DNA of 20,423 nucleotides from Candidatus Woesearchaeota archaeon (lineage in GTDB: Archaea > Nanobdellota > Nanobdellia > Woesearchaeales > GW2011-AR4): positions 1-20,423 of the forward strand of contig JACQSQ010000072.1 of the NCBI GenBank assembly GCA_016211245.1, read 5' to 3'. Each line of letters opens with the position of its first letter. The first letter of the stretch is position 1. The notes under the pieces are model-generated. The model did not search any database. It worked only from the letters and a program-made list of their open reading frames with translations, and was not told where the DNA came from. Positions 1 through 6,128 of the stretch are shown in pieces. The position numbers were made by a program, and so were the translations under genes.

Positions 1-37
1 ATTTATAAAGATTTCTGGGCTTAAAAATATATGATAA

Positions 38-78
38 GTTATATAGGTATATAAAGAAATTTAAAAATTGAAGGAGAT
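38..78 (+). promoter_or_regulatory. dphB promoter and ribosome binding site
   Basis: A/T-rich TATA-like words (TTATATAG, TATATAAA) lie at 38-55. A clear Shine-Dalgarno site, AAGGAGAT, lies at 71-78, about 11 nt before the ATG at 90. The SD site supports that ATG. Which TATA word is used cannot be decided from sequence alone. Confidence 0.6.
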
Positions 79-89
79 TCTATTAAAAA

Positions 90-845
90 ATGGCATTATA
101 CTTCATCGGCCTTGGATTAAACAACGAAAAAGACATCACAATTAATGGCTTGGAAGCTGTTAAAAAATGTGATTTGGTTTATTTGGAGAATTATACTTCT
201 GCCTTAAATTGCGATAAGCCGGCATTAGAAAAATTCTACAATAAAAAAATAATATTGGCAAACAGGCAAATGGCTGAAAATGATGAGAATGAGATAATAA
301 AAAATGCAAAATCAAAAAATGTTGCTTTTTTGGTAATTGGAGATCCCTTTGGGGCTACAACGCATATTGACTTGTGGTTAAGAGCCAAAAAAGAAGGAAT
401 AAAATGCTATATAATTCATAATGCTTCTATTTTGAATGCCGTTGGAGTTACCGGCTTGCAATTATACAAATTCGGGAAAACTACAAGCATTCCATTAGAA
501 AATGATAATGTTGAAGCGCCTTATGACGTTTTGAAAGGCAACTTGAGTTTAGGATTGCATACCTTGTTTTTACTGGACTTGAATCAGGAAGAGCAGAAAT
601 TTATGACAGTAAATGATGCAATTCGCTATTTGCTAAAGATTGAATTGAAAAGAAATGAAAATGTATTCTCCGAGAAAAGCTTTTGCGTTGGATGCGCAAG
701 AGTCGGAAGCGAAAGCCAAGCCATTAAAGCAGGAAGTGCTAAAGACTTATTAAAATTTGATTTTGGAAAGCCTGTGCATTGCCTGATTGTGCCTGGGAAA
801 TTGCACTTTATGGAGGAAGAAGCTTTAAACACGTACAAAATTTAG
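90..845 (+). CDS. dphB: Diphthine synthase (DphB/Dph5)
   Basis: SAM-dependent methyltransferase of the tetrapyrrole-methylase fold. It methylates the modified histidine of translation elongation factor aEF-2 in diphthamide synthesis, a cytoplasmic archaeal/eukaryotic pathway. The 251-aa length is normal for the family. Visible signatures are the N-terminal YFIGLGL strand, the GDPFGATTH loop (about residues 84-92), GCARVGSES near residue 205, and the C-terminal HCLIVPGKLHFMEEEAL, which is very characteristic of Dph5. The start at 90 is supported by AAGGAGAT at 71-78. The gene is convergent with the ACT-domain gene and the two stop codons overlap (842-845), so there is no intergenic space. It is a strong marker that the DNA is archaeal. 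No odd residues seen. Confidence 0.96.
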   Translation: MALYFIGLGLNNEKDITINGLEAVKKCDLVYLENYTSALNCDKPALEKFYNKKIILANRQMAENDENEIIKNAKSKNVAFLVIGDPFGATTHIDLWLRAKKEGIKCYIIHNASILNAVGVTGLQLYKFGKTTSIPLENDNVEAPYDVLKGNLSLGLHTLFLLDLNQEEQKFMTVNDAIRYLLKIELKRNENVFSEKSFCVGCARVGSESQAIKAGSAKDLLKFDFGKPVHCLIVPGKLHFMEEEALNTYKI

Positions 846-1489
846 CCGCATAGCTTTTGTATTATCTCGAATGCTTTCAGCAGCTTTTCTTCTTCAACAA
901 TCAAAATATGCTCGTTTGAGGATATGAGGGCATCAATTATGCTTATTCCATTCTCTGCCAGCTCATTATATATGATGGAGAATACCCCGGGTGTTTTCTT
1001 TAATATTCTGGGGTAGTTAATCTCTATCATTCCAACTTTCCTATTTTCCTCAAGAACAAGGTCTTTTGGAAAGATTGATTTTATTTTCTCGAAATTTTTC
1101 TGGTCTATCACTATTGTCAAAGCCTGAGAGCCCTCAAGAACCCTGATAACATCATGGCCTTGGAAATCCATCAGCTTGTCTGGCCTGCCCAGCTTTGTCT
1201 TTACAAAATCCGTTCTTTTCAGCAATAAAGAGGACATTTTTGTCCTGATGGCAACTCTTGCCTGCTTCAGCACAGAGTGGATTGAATAAATTTCATCTGA
1301 CTTCTTAGCGTCTAGGTTGTATCTCCTTATTGCGCTTATTACAGAGTCAAGCGATGCGTTTATTTTTTGATTAGCAATAATGTATTTAGCCAGGCTTCTT
1401 ACATTTATTATTTTTCTTGACAAGCCTTTCTTGATGGAGATATCCGTATCAATGAACTTCCATGCCTTTTCCCTTATGCTTTCATCCAT
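842..1489 (-). CDS. HTH/ACT-domain regulatory-type protein
   Basis: A 215-aa protein of an archaeal family whose function I cannot name. The N-terminal two thirds are helical and basic (residues 1-90), plausibly nucleic-acid or partner binding. The C-terminal segment (about 150-212; PGVFSIIYNELAENGISI then SSNEHILIVEEEKLLKAFEII) has the beta-alpha-beta pattern and sequence flavour of ACT domains at the C terminus of aspartate kinases, which bind small ligands such as amino acids. No kinase domain is present, so a stand-alone ligand sensor is the likely role. The start at 1489 fits a TATA box, TTTATAAA, at 1514-1521, about 28 bp upstream, implying a leaderless mRNA. The stop codon overlaps that of dphB. 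The ACT call is fairly sure; the regulatory role is inference. Confidence 0.8.
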   Translation of the reverse strand: MDESIREKAWKFIDTDISIKKGLSRKIINVRSLAKYIIANQKINASLDSVISAIRRYNLDAKKSDEIYSIHSVLKQARVAIRTKMSSLLLKRTDFVKTKLGRPDKLMDFQGHDVIRVLEGSQALTIVIDQKNFEKIKSIFPKDLVLEENRKVGMIEINYPRILKKTPGVFSIIYNELAENGISIIDALISSNEHILIVEEEKLLKAFEIIQKLCG

Positions 1490-1513
1490 TGTTTTGGCAT
1501 AAATTTGTGCTAA

Positions 1514-1521
1514 TTTATAAA
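1514..1521 (-). promoter_or_regulatory. TATA box of the ACT-domain gene
   Basis: TTTATAAA is centred about 28 bp before the ATG at 1489, the spacing expected between an archaeal TATA box and the transcription start. Transcription would therefore begin at or next to the ATG (leaderless). The same 119-bp divergent gap also holds the promoter of the dehydrogenase; a weaker TATA-like word (GTTAAAAG, about 1577-1584) lies about 28 bp before 1609. Confidence 0.55.
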
Positions 1522-1608
1522 TTTTTTTGCTAAATTTGTCATTTTTTGGAAAATTCTGGCATATGTGCCAGAAGAGTTAAAAGCTGATTTTAATTTCTGA
1601 ATTTTGCA

Positions 1609-2574
1609 ATGGATAACCAAGTTTTAATTGCAAGCGGAAAACCCATTGATGAAAGGGTTCTTCAGTCAGCAGCTGCCGGATTTGGGGAAGAAGGGCTTGA
1701 ATCAAAGGTACTCATATACAGCTCCAGAGAGCAGTTGCTTGAGGCTGTCCGGCATGCAAATTATCTTCTTGTAAGAAATGATGTGGTTGACAGGGAATTC
1801 CTTGACGCTGCCGAAGAGTTAAAAATGGTAGTAAGGCTCGGTTCCGGCACGGACAATATTAATGTGGATTATGCAACTTCTAGAGGAATTGAAGTAACAA
1901 ACACGCCAGATGCAAATTCTGCATCAGTAGCCGAGATGGTCATAGGGTTGATGGTTTACTTTGCGCGAAATCTTGCAAATCCACAGCAGAATTATATTGG
2001 GTTTGAACTGGCCGGAAAGACATTAGGCATTCATGGGTTCGGGCATGTGGGCAAGAAGCTGGCAAAAAGGGCATTAGGGATGGATATGAGGGTTGTTGCA
2101 TCTGATATAAATCCTGACTATGAAACTGCAATCCGGTATGGGGTTGAATCAGTCAAGCCTGAAGAACTCTACAGGCAATGCCATATAATTTCAGTGCATG
2201 TTCCGCTAGTTCGTGCTCCACCGAATGCAAGTACTGTGGGTCTAGTGAATTACAACCTTATGTCATCCATCTTCAGGGATGGCATTTTAATAAACACAGC
2301 AAGGCCGGAAGTGGTTAATCATGAAGATCTAATAGTTCGTATGATGGAAAATCCAAGATTTAGGTACGCTGTAGAATGCCACAATGCAGACACAGAAGGA
2401 TTTAAGGAAAGGCACGGCCTTAGAGGATTTGACGGGAGGCTTTTGGTCTTGCCAAAAATGTGCTCCCAGACAGCAGAAGCCCATCTTGGAGCATTTTACG
2501 AGGCGATTCGAATTGTCAGCAGACATTATGCCAGCAATGGAAAAAGCGACCCTGCCCGATTTCTAGGCCATTAA
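1609..2574 (+). CDS. D-isomer-specific 2-hydroxyacid dehydrogenase family protein (divergent)
   Basis: NAD-dependent dehydrogenase of the SerA/formate dehydrogenase family, 321 aa. A substrate-binding half carries RLGSGTDNINVD (76-87). The Rossmann half has IHGFGHVG (141-148) and an Asp after beta-2 (D166), predicting NAD rather than NADP. The substrate-carboxylate Arg is kept (R232 in INTARPEVV), but the usual Gly after it is Pro. The position of the catalytic His, normally in a PH(I/L)G motif before TxEA, is occupied by Lys (PKMCSQTAEA, K283). The usual DVFxxEP region is also rewritten (AVECHNADTEG). It may act on an unusual substrate or use Lys as the acid/base. SerA-like phosphoglycerate dehydrogenase is possible but the altered site argues against a firm name. 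It stands alone; the next gene is tRNA-Gln. Confidence 0.88.
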   Translation: MDNQVLIASGKPIDERVLQSAAAGFGEEGLESKVLIYSSREQLLEAVRHANYLLVRNDVVDREFLDAAEELKMVVRLGSGTDNINVDYATSRGIEVTNTPDANSASVAEMVIGLMVYFARNLANPQQNYIGFELAGKTLGIHGFGHVGKKLAKRALGMDMRVVASDINPDYETAIRYGVESVKPEELYRQCHIISVHVPLVRAPPNASTVGLVNYNLMSSIFRDGILINTARPEVVNHEDLIVRMMENPRFRYAVECHNADTEGFKERHGLRGFDGRLLVLPKMCSQTAEAHLGAFYEAIRIVSRHYASNGKSDPARFLGH

Positions 2575-2575
2575 A

Positions 2576-2583
2576 TTTAAATA
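2576..2583 (+). promoter_or_regulatory. TATA box of tRNA-Gln
   Basis: TTTAAATA ends 27 bp before the first base of the tRNA (2610), the standard spacing for an archaeal promoter. It overlaps the region just after the dehydrogenase stop codon. Confidence 0.65.
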
Positions 2584-2631
2584 TCAAGCTATTGTATTGA
2601 ATTCATGACAGCCCCGTGGTGTAGCGGTCAA

Positions 2632-2664
2632 ATTCTCTAAATGAATTAAGTTAGAGGAACCGAC
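2632..2664 (+). other. Noncanonical D-loop intron of tRNA-Gln
   Basis: This insert lies between the D loop (ending GGTCAA) and the 3' D stem (GCAT). Exon bases CGGT (2625-2628) pair with intron bases ACCG (2659-2662), giving a 4-bp central helix. An inner 8-bp helix with one T-G wobble follows (2633-2640 with 2651-2658), and a 10-nt loop caps it. The 3' bulge is ACG (2663-2665); the 5' bulge is CAAA (2629-2632), one base longer than ideal. This resembles a relaxed bulge-helix-bulge, the substrate of archaeal tRNA-splicing endonuclease. Ends are approximate. Confidence 0.75.
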
Positions 2665-2680
2665 GCATTGGGCCCTTTGG

Positions 2681-2702
2681 TTGTTATCCAATAACAATAG
2701 AA
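2681..2702 (+). other. Canonical anticodon-loop intron (37/38) of tRNA-Gln
   Basis: A textbook bulge-helix-bulge. The central helix is CTTT (2675-2678) with ATAG (2697-2700), with one T-T mismatch. The two 3-nt bulges are GGT (2679-2681) and AAA (2701-2703). An inner 6-bp stem, TGTTAT/ATAACA, has a CCA loop. Cutting after the second base of each bulge removes 22 nt and leaves a 7-nt anticodon loop. Confidence 0.88.
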
Positions 2703-2777
2703 AGGCTCAGACGGCAGTTCGAATCTGCCCGGGGCTATTTTTAGATAATTTTAGCTCAGACGTCAAAACTGGACTTT

Positions 2778-3173
2778 ATGAGCCTTATGAACAAAATTAT
2801 GGCAGATGTAACAGTACAAAATTCAAAAATAGAGGGAAAAGGAGTTTTTGCAGGCAGAAATTTCAGAAAAGGAGAAACTGTCATGAAATGGGACACTTCA
2901 ATTGTTTTTATTAAGCGTGATGCCCTAAAAGTACTATTGAATAAGAGAAAATACTTGGTTGTTTCTAATGGAATGTATCTGCTAGCCCAATATCCTGAAA
3001 AATATCTCAACCATAGCTGCATGCCAAATACACTAGAAAAAAACCATTATGATATTGCATTAAGAAATATCCGCAAAGGCGAGGAGCTGACTACAGATTA
3101 TTCTCTAGATGCGCCGCCCCATATTAAGATGAAATGCGCCTGCAAAAACAGCAACTGCAAAAGAATAATATAA
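2778..3173 (+). CDS. SET-domain protein (putative lysine methyltransferase)
   Basis: A small (131 aa) stand-alone SET-domain protein. These enzymes transfer methyl groups from SAM to protein lysines. All the family landmarks are visible: SKIEGKGVFAGR (16-27, SAM-binding N-SET strand), YLNHSCMPNT (76-85, pseudoknot), GEELTTDYS (101-109), and a post-SET CxCx4C cluster (C120, C122, C127) which with C81 can hold zinc. Three in-frame ATGs (2778, 2787, 2799) precede the conserved region; I kept the longest form, but 2799 (starting MADVTV) would still retain the whole domain. There is no clear ribosome site. It follows tRNA-Gln by 40 bp. The substrate is unknown; archaeal candidates include chromatin or ribosomal proteins. 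The start is uncertain, the domain is not. Confidence 0.9.
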   Translation: MSLMNKIMADVTVQNSKIEGKGVFAGRNFRKGETVMKWDTSIVFIKRDALKVLLNKRKYLVVSNGMYLLAQYPEKYLNHSCMPNTLEKNHYDIALRNIRKGEELTTDYSLDAPPHIKMKCACKNSNCKRII

Positions 3174-3194
3174 AGACTTGGTTTTTTAACAAAA

Positions 3195-3233
3195 TTTATA
3201 TACATATTAAAATATAATTTTAAATAGGGGGTG
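3195..3233 (+). promoter_or_regulatory. Slipin promoter and ribosome binding site
   Basis: TTTATATA at 3195-3202 is a good TATA box. AGGGGGTG at 3226-3233 is an SD-like sequence 6 nt before the ATG at 3240. The GTG inside this SD (3231) is in frame, but it is better read as part of the ribosome site than as the start codon. Confidence 0.6.
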
Positions 3234-3239
3234 TTAATC

Positions 3240-3992
3240 ATGGCAATATTTTTGTACGTAATAATTGTTTTGGCATTGCTGATAATTTTTAGCTCTATAA
3301 GGATAATCGACCAGTATGAAAAGGGTGTTGTTTTTACTTTAGGAAAATTCACGAGCATAAGGAATCCGGGATTGAATTTTGTTGTCCCGATCATACAAAG
3401 GATGGTTGTTGTTGACATGAGGGTCAGGACTACTGACATAGAGAAGCAGCAAGTCATGACAAAGGACAATGTTCCTGTCGATGTCAATGGGGTTGTATTT
3501 TTCAAAGTCAACAAAGTGGATGATGCAATCATAAAAGTGCAGGATTACGAGTATGCAATTGCGCAATATTCACAAACCGCATTAAGGGATGTAATAGGAG
3601 GAATGACATTAGATACGGTTTTAGTTGAAAGGCAGCAGATTGGAGAGGAAATAAGAAAGATTGTTGACAAGGAAACTGACCAGTGGGGTTTGGATGTTCA
3701 GGTAATCAAATTACAGGATATTGAAGTGCCTGATGATTTAAAAAGGATTATGTCAAGGCAGGCAGCTGCTGAAAGAGAGAAAAGGGCTGTTGTCATCAAG
3801 AGCGAGGGTGACAGGGATGCTGCAAAGAATTTAGCGGCTGCAGCTTCTGTAATGGCAAAATCAAGAGGCGCAATGCAATTAAGAACTTTGCAGACACTGG
3901 ATGGGTTAGGGCCAACTGCATCTAATACGGTTGTGATGGCACTTCCTGTTGAGGTCATGGAGTTTTTACAGAAGTTGGCGAAGAAACAATGA
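3240..3992 (+). CDS. Slipin / SPFH-domain membrane protein (stomatin-like)
   Basis: A membrane-anchored SPFH (band 7) protein that would form ring-like oligomers in the cytoplasmic membrane; archaeal slipins are linked to membrane microdomains and a partner protease. Residues 2-18 from the ATG form one hydrophobic anchor. RIIDQYEKGVVFTLGKF begins the SPFH domain, followed by the conserved NPGLNFVVPI, VDMRV, ALRDVIGGMTLD and VIKLQDIEVPDDLK. The coiled-coil part has RQAAAEREKRA and IKSEGDRDAA, typical of slipins. Length from ATG 3240 is 250 aa; starting at GTG 3231 would give 253. The partner gene nfeD is not adjacent. Identification is strong, cellular role inferred. Confidence 0.95.
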   Translation: MAIFLYVIIVLALLIIFSSIRIIDQYEKGVVFTLGKFTSIRNPGLNFVVPIIQRMVVVDMRVRTTDIEKQQVMTKDNVPVDVNGVVFFKVNKVDDAIIKVQDYEYAIAQYSQTALRDVIGGMTLDTVLVERQQIGEEIRKIVDKETDQWGLDVQVIKLQDIEVPDDLKRIMSRQAAAEREKRAVVIKSEGDRDAAKNLAAAASVMAKSRGAMQLRTLQTLDGLGPTASNTVVMALPVEVMEFLQKLAKKQ

Positions 3993-4049
3993 CTTTATTT
4001 TTTTAATTTGATTTGAAGTTAAAGGAAACAAATCGATAAAGATAATTAA

Positions 4050-4268
4050 ATGGGAATAAAAGAGATATTCGGGTTACATATAATTGATAAGAACATCCTT
4101 TATTATGCTATTAGTGTATCTCTATGCGCTTTTGGGGTTGGTGTAGCAGTAGAACATTATTTTAAAATCGGAATACCAGTGGCATCAATTTTTGTTTTGG
4201 TAGGATTAATTTTATCTAACATTTTTTACAATAAAATACTAAAAAGAAAATTTCTTGATTTTAAATGA
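4050..4268 (+). CDS. Small membrane protein, two predicted TM helices
   Basis: A 72-aa protein I do not recognise. It has two hydrophobic stretches, about residues 16-34 (ILYYAISVSLCAFGVGVAV) and 42-60 (IPVASIFVLVGLILSNIFY), joined by a short charged linker, and a basic C-terminal tail (NKILKRKFLDFK) that by the positive-inside rule would be cytoplasmic. It begins 57 bp after the slipin stop codon on the same strand, so co-transcription is possible. No convincing ribosome site is visible. It is probably real given the hydrophobic pattern and position, but no function can be assigned. Confidence 0.55.
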   Translation: MGIKEIFGLHIIDKNILYYAISVSLCAFGVGVAVEHYFKIGIPVASIFVLVGLILSNIFYNKILKRKFLDFK

Positions 4269-4556
4269 TATTATAACCTAAAAAATTTAGAGTAACCTTT
4301 ATAAATCCCCAGCTTACCCCATTCATTGAAAGATAGCTCGGTGAAAGCTTGGCTATGCTGGATAAAAAGTGATTTTTCTCCAGAAGATTTAACTAAAACA
4401 AGGCGAAAACAGCAAAAGGTTTATTTCGTGCCATCGAATGTCGATAAATGCTACGCATTTTCGATCACACTCGAAAATCTATGATTTTCGATGGATGGTA
4501 CATTTTTTGATAAAACTTTTTCGCAAAAAGTTTTTCGTCGTCAAGGGGCGAAACCG
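4269..4556 (+). promoter_or_regulatory. Long structured leader / candidate ncRNA upstream of rpsO
   Basis: No protein gene is supported in these 288 bp. A strong TATA box, TTTATAAAT (4298-4306), predicts transcription from about 4325, giving a leader of roughly 230 nt before rpsO. The leader can fold into successive hairpins: CTGGA-t-AAAAA with GTGA tetraloop and TTTTT-c-TCCAG (4358-4383); TCGA-t-AAATGC/GCATTTTCGA with TAC loop (4441-4464); TCGAAAATC/GATTTTCGA with TAT loop (4471-4491); and AAAACTTTTT/AAAAAGTTTT with CGC loop (4512-4534). CCATCGAA (4431-4438) can alternatively pair with TTCGATGG (4487-4494). It could be a regulatory 5' UTR, a separate small RNA, or a cluster of dispersed palindromic repeats. 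Confidence 0.6.
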
Positions 4557-5012
4557 TTGGCAAGGATGCACTCTCGTAAAAGAGGAAAGCACGGCTCAAA
4601 AAAGCCGGCTAAGAAGACAGCTCCATCATGGATACTTATCGAGGCTAAGACGGCTGAGCTGCTGATAGCAAAGCTTTCCAAGGAAGGCAAGACAAACTCC
4701 CAGATTGGCCTGCTGCTCAGGGACGCTTATGGTGTTCCAAGCGTATCGGCTTTATGCGGCAAGTCAATAAGCGCAATACTGAAAGAGAAAAAGATTGTTC
4801 CTGAAGTTCCGGAGGATTTGACCGCGTTGTTCAGGAAATACGCCGCGCTGAAAAAACACCTTGAATCAAACAGGCATGATGAAACTGCAAACAGGGGATT
4901 GTCGCTTGCAGAGTCAAAGATAAACAGGCTGGTCAAGTACTACAAAAGGACTGGAAGAATACCGGAGTCATGGAAGTTTGATGCCAGCAGAATGGGATTT
5001 TATGCGGAGTGA
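4557..5012 (+). CDS. rpsO: Small ribosomal subunit protein uS15 (archaeal)
   Basis: Archaeal/eukaryotic-type S15 (S13e), a 16S rRNA-binding protein of the small subunit. From the proposed start it is 151 aa and begins M-ARMHSRKRGKHGSKKP, the usual archaeal N terminus. Other conserved parts are SWILIEAKTAELLIAKLSKEG, SQIGLLLRDAYGVPSV, HLESNRHDETANRGL and SKINRLVKYYKRTGRIP. I chose TTG at 4557 as the start: it reproduces the family N terminus exactly (M before ARMHS) and lies 8 nt after AAGGGG (4543-4548). An upstream in-frame ATG at 4491 would add 22 non-conserved residues encoded by hairpin sequence, and ATG 4566 would remove the conserved MAR. The gene ends 13 bp from convergent ispH; T runs at 5019-5023 and 5030-5035 can act as terminator. 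Confidence 0.95.
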   Translation: MARMHSRKRGKHGSKKPAKKTAPSWILIEAKTAELLIAKLSKEGKTNSQIGLLLRDAYGVPSVSALCGKSISAILKEKKIVPEVPEDLTALFRKYAALKKHLESNRHDETANRGLSLAESKINRLVKYYKRTGRIPESWKFDASRMGFYAE

Positions 5013-5035
5013 GAATAATTTTTATTTAATTTTTT
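5013..5035 (+). terminator. T-rich terminator after rpsO
   Basis: Two T runs (5019-5023 and 5030-5035) follow the rpsO stop. Archaeal RNA polymerase terminates at oligo-U stretches without needing a hairpin. The second run lies inside the 3' end of convergent ispH. Confidence 0.45.
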
Positions 5036-5985
5036 AAATTAATAACTTGTCCTTTATCATCAATTATCCCGCTAATCTTATCCGCAACCTCATCAATCAG
5101 ATAATCAGGAGTGGAAGCTCCTGCAGTAATACCAATTTTTTCTTTTCCAATAAACCATCTTTTCTGCAATTGTTCCGCTGATTGTATAAAATAAGATTCA
5201 ACTCCATATTCCCTTGCCTTTGCGTAAAGCTCTTTTGAGTTTGAAGAATTTAATCCGCCAATCACTATTATTATGTCCCTATCTTGGGCTAATTCATCTA
5301 TGTCAGATTGCCTTTGCTTTGTCGGGTTGCAGATAGTATCCACATAGCCGAATTTTTTTGTTAAATCCCTTAGATTCAATGCAATTTCCTCAAACTTTCC
5401 ATTCATTAACTTAGAATTTATATCCTCTATCAATTTTTTGTATCCTAAAACAGACATGGTTGTTTGCGAAATCAATGCATATTTTTCATAGTTTGTTTTA
5501 TTTATATAATCAAGAACCAAATCCGAGTCCTCCGCATGCTCAACTATAAAAGTATCCTTTCCCTTAAGATGATAGCTTGTTCCGATGGATTCGGGATGGT
5601 CGTGCTTGCCAAAAATCATTACCTCATAGCCATTCTGCTTCAATTTTATTGCGACATTATGCACTAAAGTCACCAAAGGGCACGTTGCATCATTTAAGTT
5701 ATTTCCTTGGGTTATTGATTTCTGCTCAAGAACCTGGTAAGTTGTGCATGGCTCTCCATGGGCCCTTAGCACAGTAATGGCATTTTGAGGTATCTCACTG
5801 GCATTATCCACAAAAATTATTCCTTTGTCCTCTAAGTTTTTAATGACTCTTTCGTTATGCACAAGCTGGCCCAGAACATAAGTTGGCTGGCCGCTATTTT
5901 TTCCGGCAACTTCTTCAGCAACTTCTATTGCCTTCTTTACCCCGAAACAAAATCCAGCGTGCTTTGCGACTTTTATGTCCGGCAT
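5026..5985 (-). CDS. ispH: 4-hydroxy-3-methylbut-2-enyl diphosphate reductase (IspH/LytB)
   Basis: Catalyses the last MEP-pathway step, reducing HMBPP to IPP and DMAPP with a [4Fe-4S] cluster. The 319-aa length is normal. Cluster cysteines are C13 (AGFCFGV), C102 (DATCPLV) and C219 (DTICNPTKQRQ). Substrate-pocket histidines H43 (LVHNERV), H76 (RAHGE) and H130 with E132 (HDHPES) are present, as are QTT (174-176) and TAGASTPD (287-294). Nothing essential is missing. It lies downstream of ispE on the same strand, separated by 143 bp. That gap holds a sequence block also found before ispG, suggesting its own promoter and shared control. It is bacterial in type, whereas most archaea make IPP from mevalonate and lack it. 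Confidence 0.98.
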   Translation of the reverse strand: MPDIKVAKHAGFCFGVKKAIEVAEEVAGKNSGQPTYVLGQLVHNERVIKNLEDKGIIFVDNASEIPQNAITVLRAHGEPCTTYQVLEQKSITQGNNLNDATCPLVTLVHNVAIKLKQNGYEVMIFGKHDHPESIGTSYHLKGKDTFIVEHAEDSDLVLDYINKTNYEKYALISQTTMSVLGYKKLIEDINSKLMNGKFEEIALNLRDLTKKFGYVDTICNPTKQRQSDIDELAQDRDIIIVIGGLNSSNSKELYAKAREYGVESYFIQSAEQLQKRWFIGKEKIGITAGASTPDYLIDEVADKISGIIDDKGQVINLKN

Positions 5986-6011
5986 TTTTATTTAGTTGAG
6001 GTTATTTAATT

Positions 6012-6062
6012 ATTGCACTTCATGCTTATAGTTTATGCGCTTCTTGCCTTAGACAATAGGGC
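6012..6062 (-). promoter_or_regulatory. Shared MEP leader block upstream of ispH
   Basis: On the plus strand the block reads ATTGCAC (6012-6018), a 21-nt spacer, then CTTCTTGCCTTAGACAATA (6040-6058). The ispG leader has ATTGCAC, a 22-nt spacer, then CTTCTTGCACTAGACAATA: 17 of 19 bases of the second word match without gaps. A/T-rich TATA-like sequence lies at about 6078-6095, which would place the block near the 5' end of the ispH transcript. It may be an operator or an RNA element. Confidence 0.6.
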
Positions 6063-6128
6063 ACTAACATTGATAATAATAAAATTTTAAATTAAACCCC
6101 CCGACGTCACATAATTATAACCGTTTGC

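Larger units (their letters stand above)
2610..2737 (+). tRNA. tRNA-Gln (anticodon UUG) with two introns
   Basis: The acceptor arms AGCCCCG (2610-2616) and CGGGGCT (2730-2736) pair perfectly; discriminator is A2737. The T arm is GGCAG-TTCGAAT-CTGCC (2713-2729). The anticodon stem GGGCC (2670-2674) pairs with GGCTC (2704-2708). The anticodon loop after splicing is CTTTGGA, with TTG at 2677-2679. The D stem is GTGT (2619-2622) with GCAT (2665-2668). Getting this cloverleaf requires removing about 33 nt from the D loop and 22 nt after position 37, leaving a 73-nt tRNA. CCA is not encoded. A short T run (2738-2742) follows. Gln identity rests on the anticodon and agrees with the A1-U72 start known for archaeal tRNA-Gln. 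The exact D-loop splice sites are uncertain by 1-2 nt. Confidence 0.9.

Noticed and set aside
2681..2914. Open frame starting inside the tRNA-Gln intron
   Set aside because: It begins within the tRNA gene and overlaps the SET-domain gene in another frame; no protein signal.
4325..4440. C/D-box or H/ACA guide RNA before rpsO
   Set aside because: No proper C box/D box pair and no hairpin-ACA ending at the expected distance; left as an unassigned structured leader.
4441..4534. CRISPR-like array of palindromes in the rpsO leader
   Set aside because: The hairpins differ in sequence, are unevenly spaced, and there are no identical direct repeats with spacers.
4438..4665. Plus-strand open frame of 75 codons overlapping the rpsO start in another frame
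   Set aside because: It reads through hairpin DNA and the conserved rpsO N terminus; no ribosome site and no recognisable protein.
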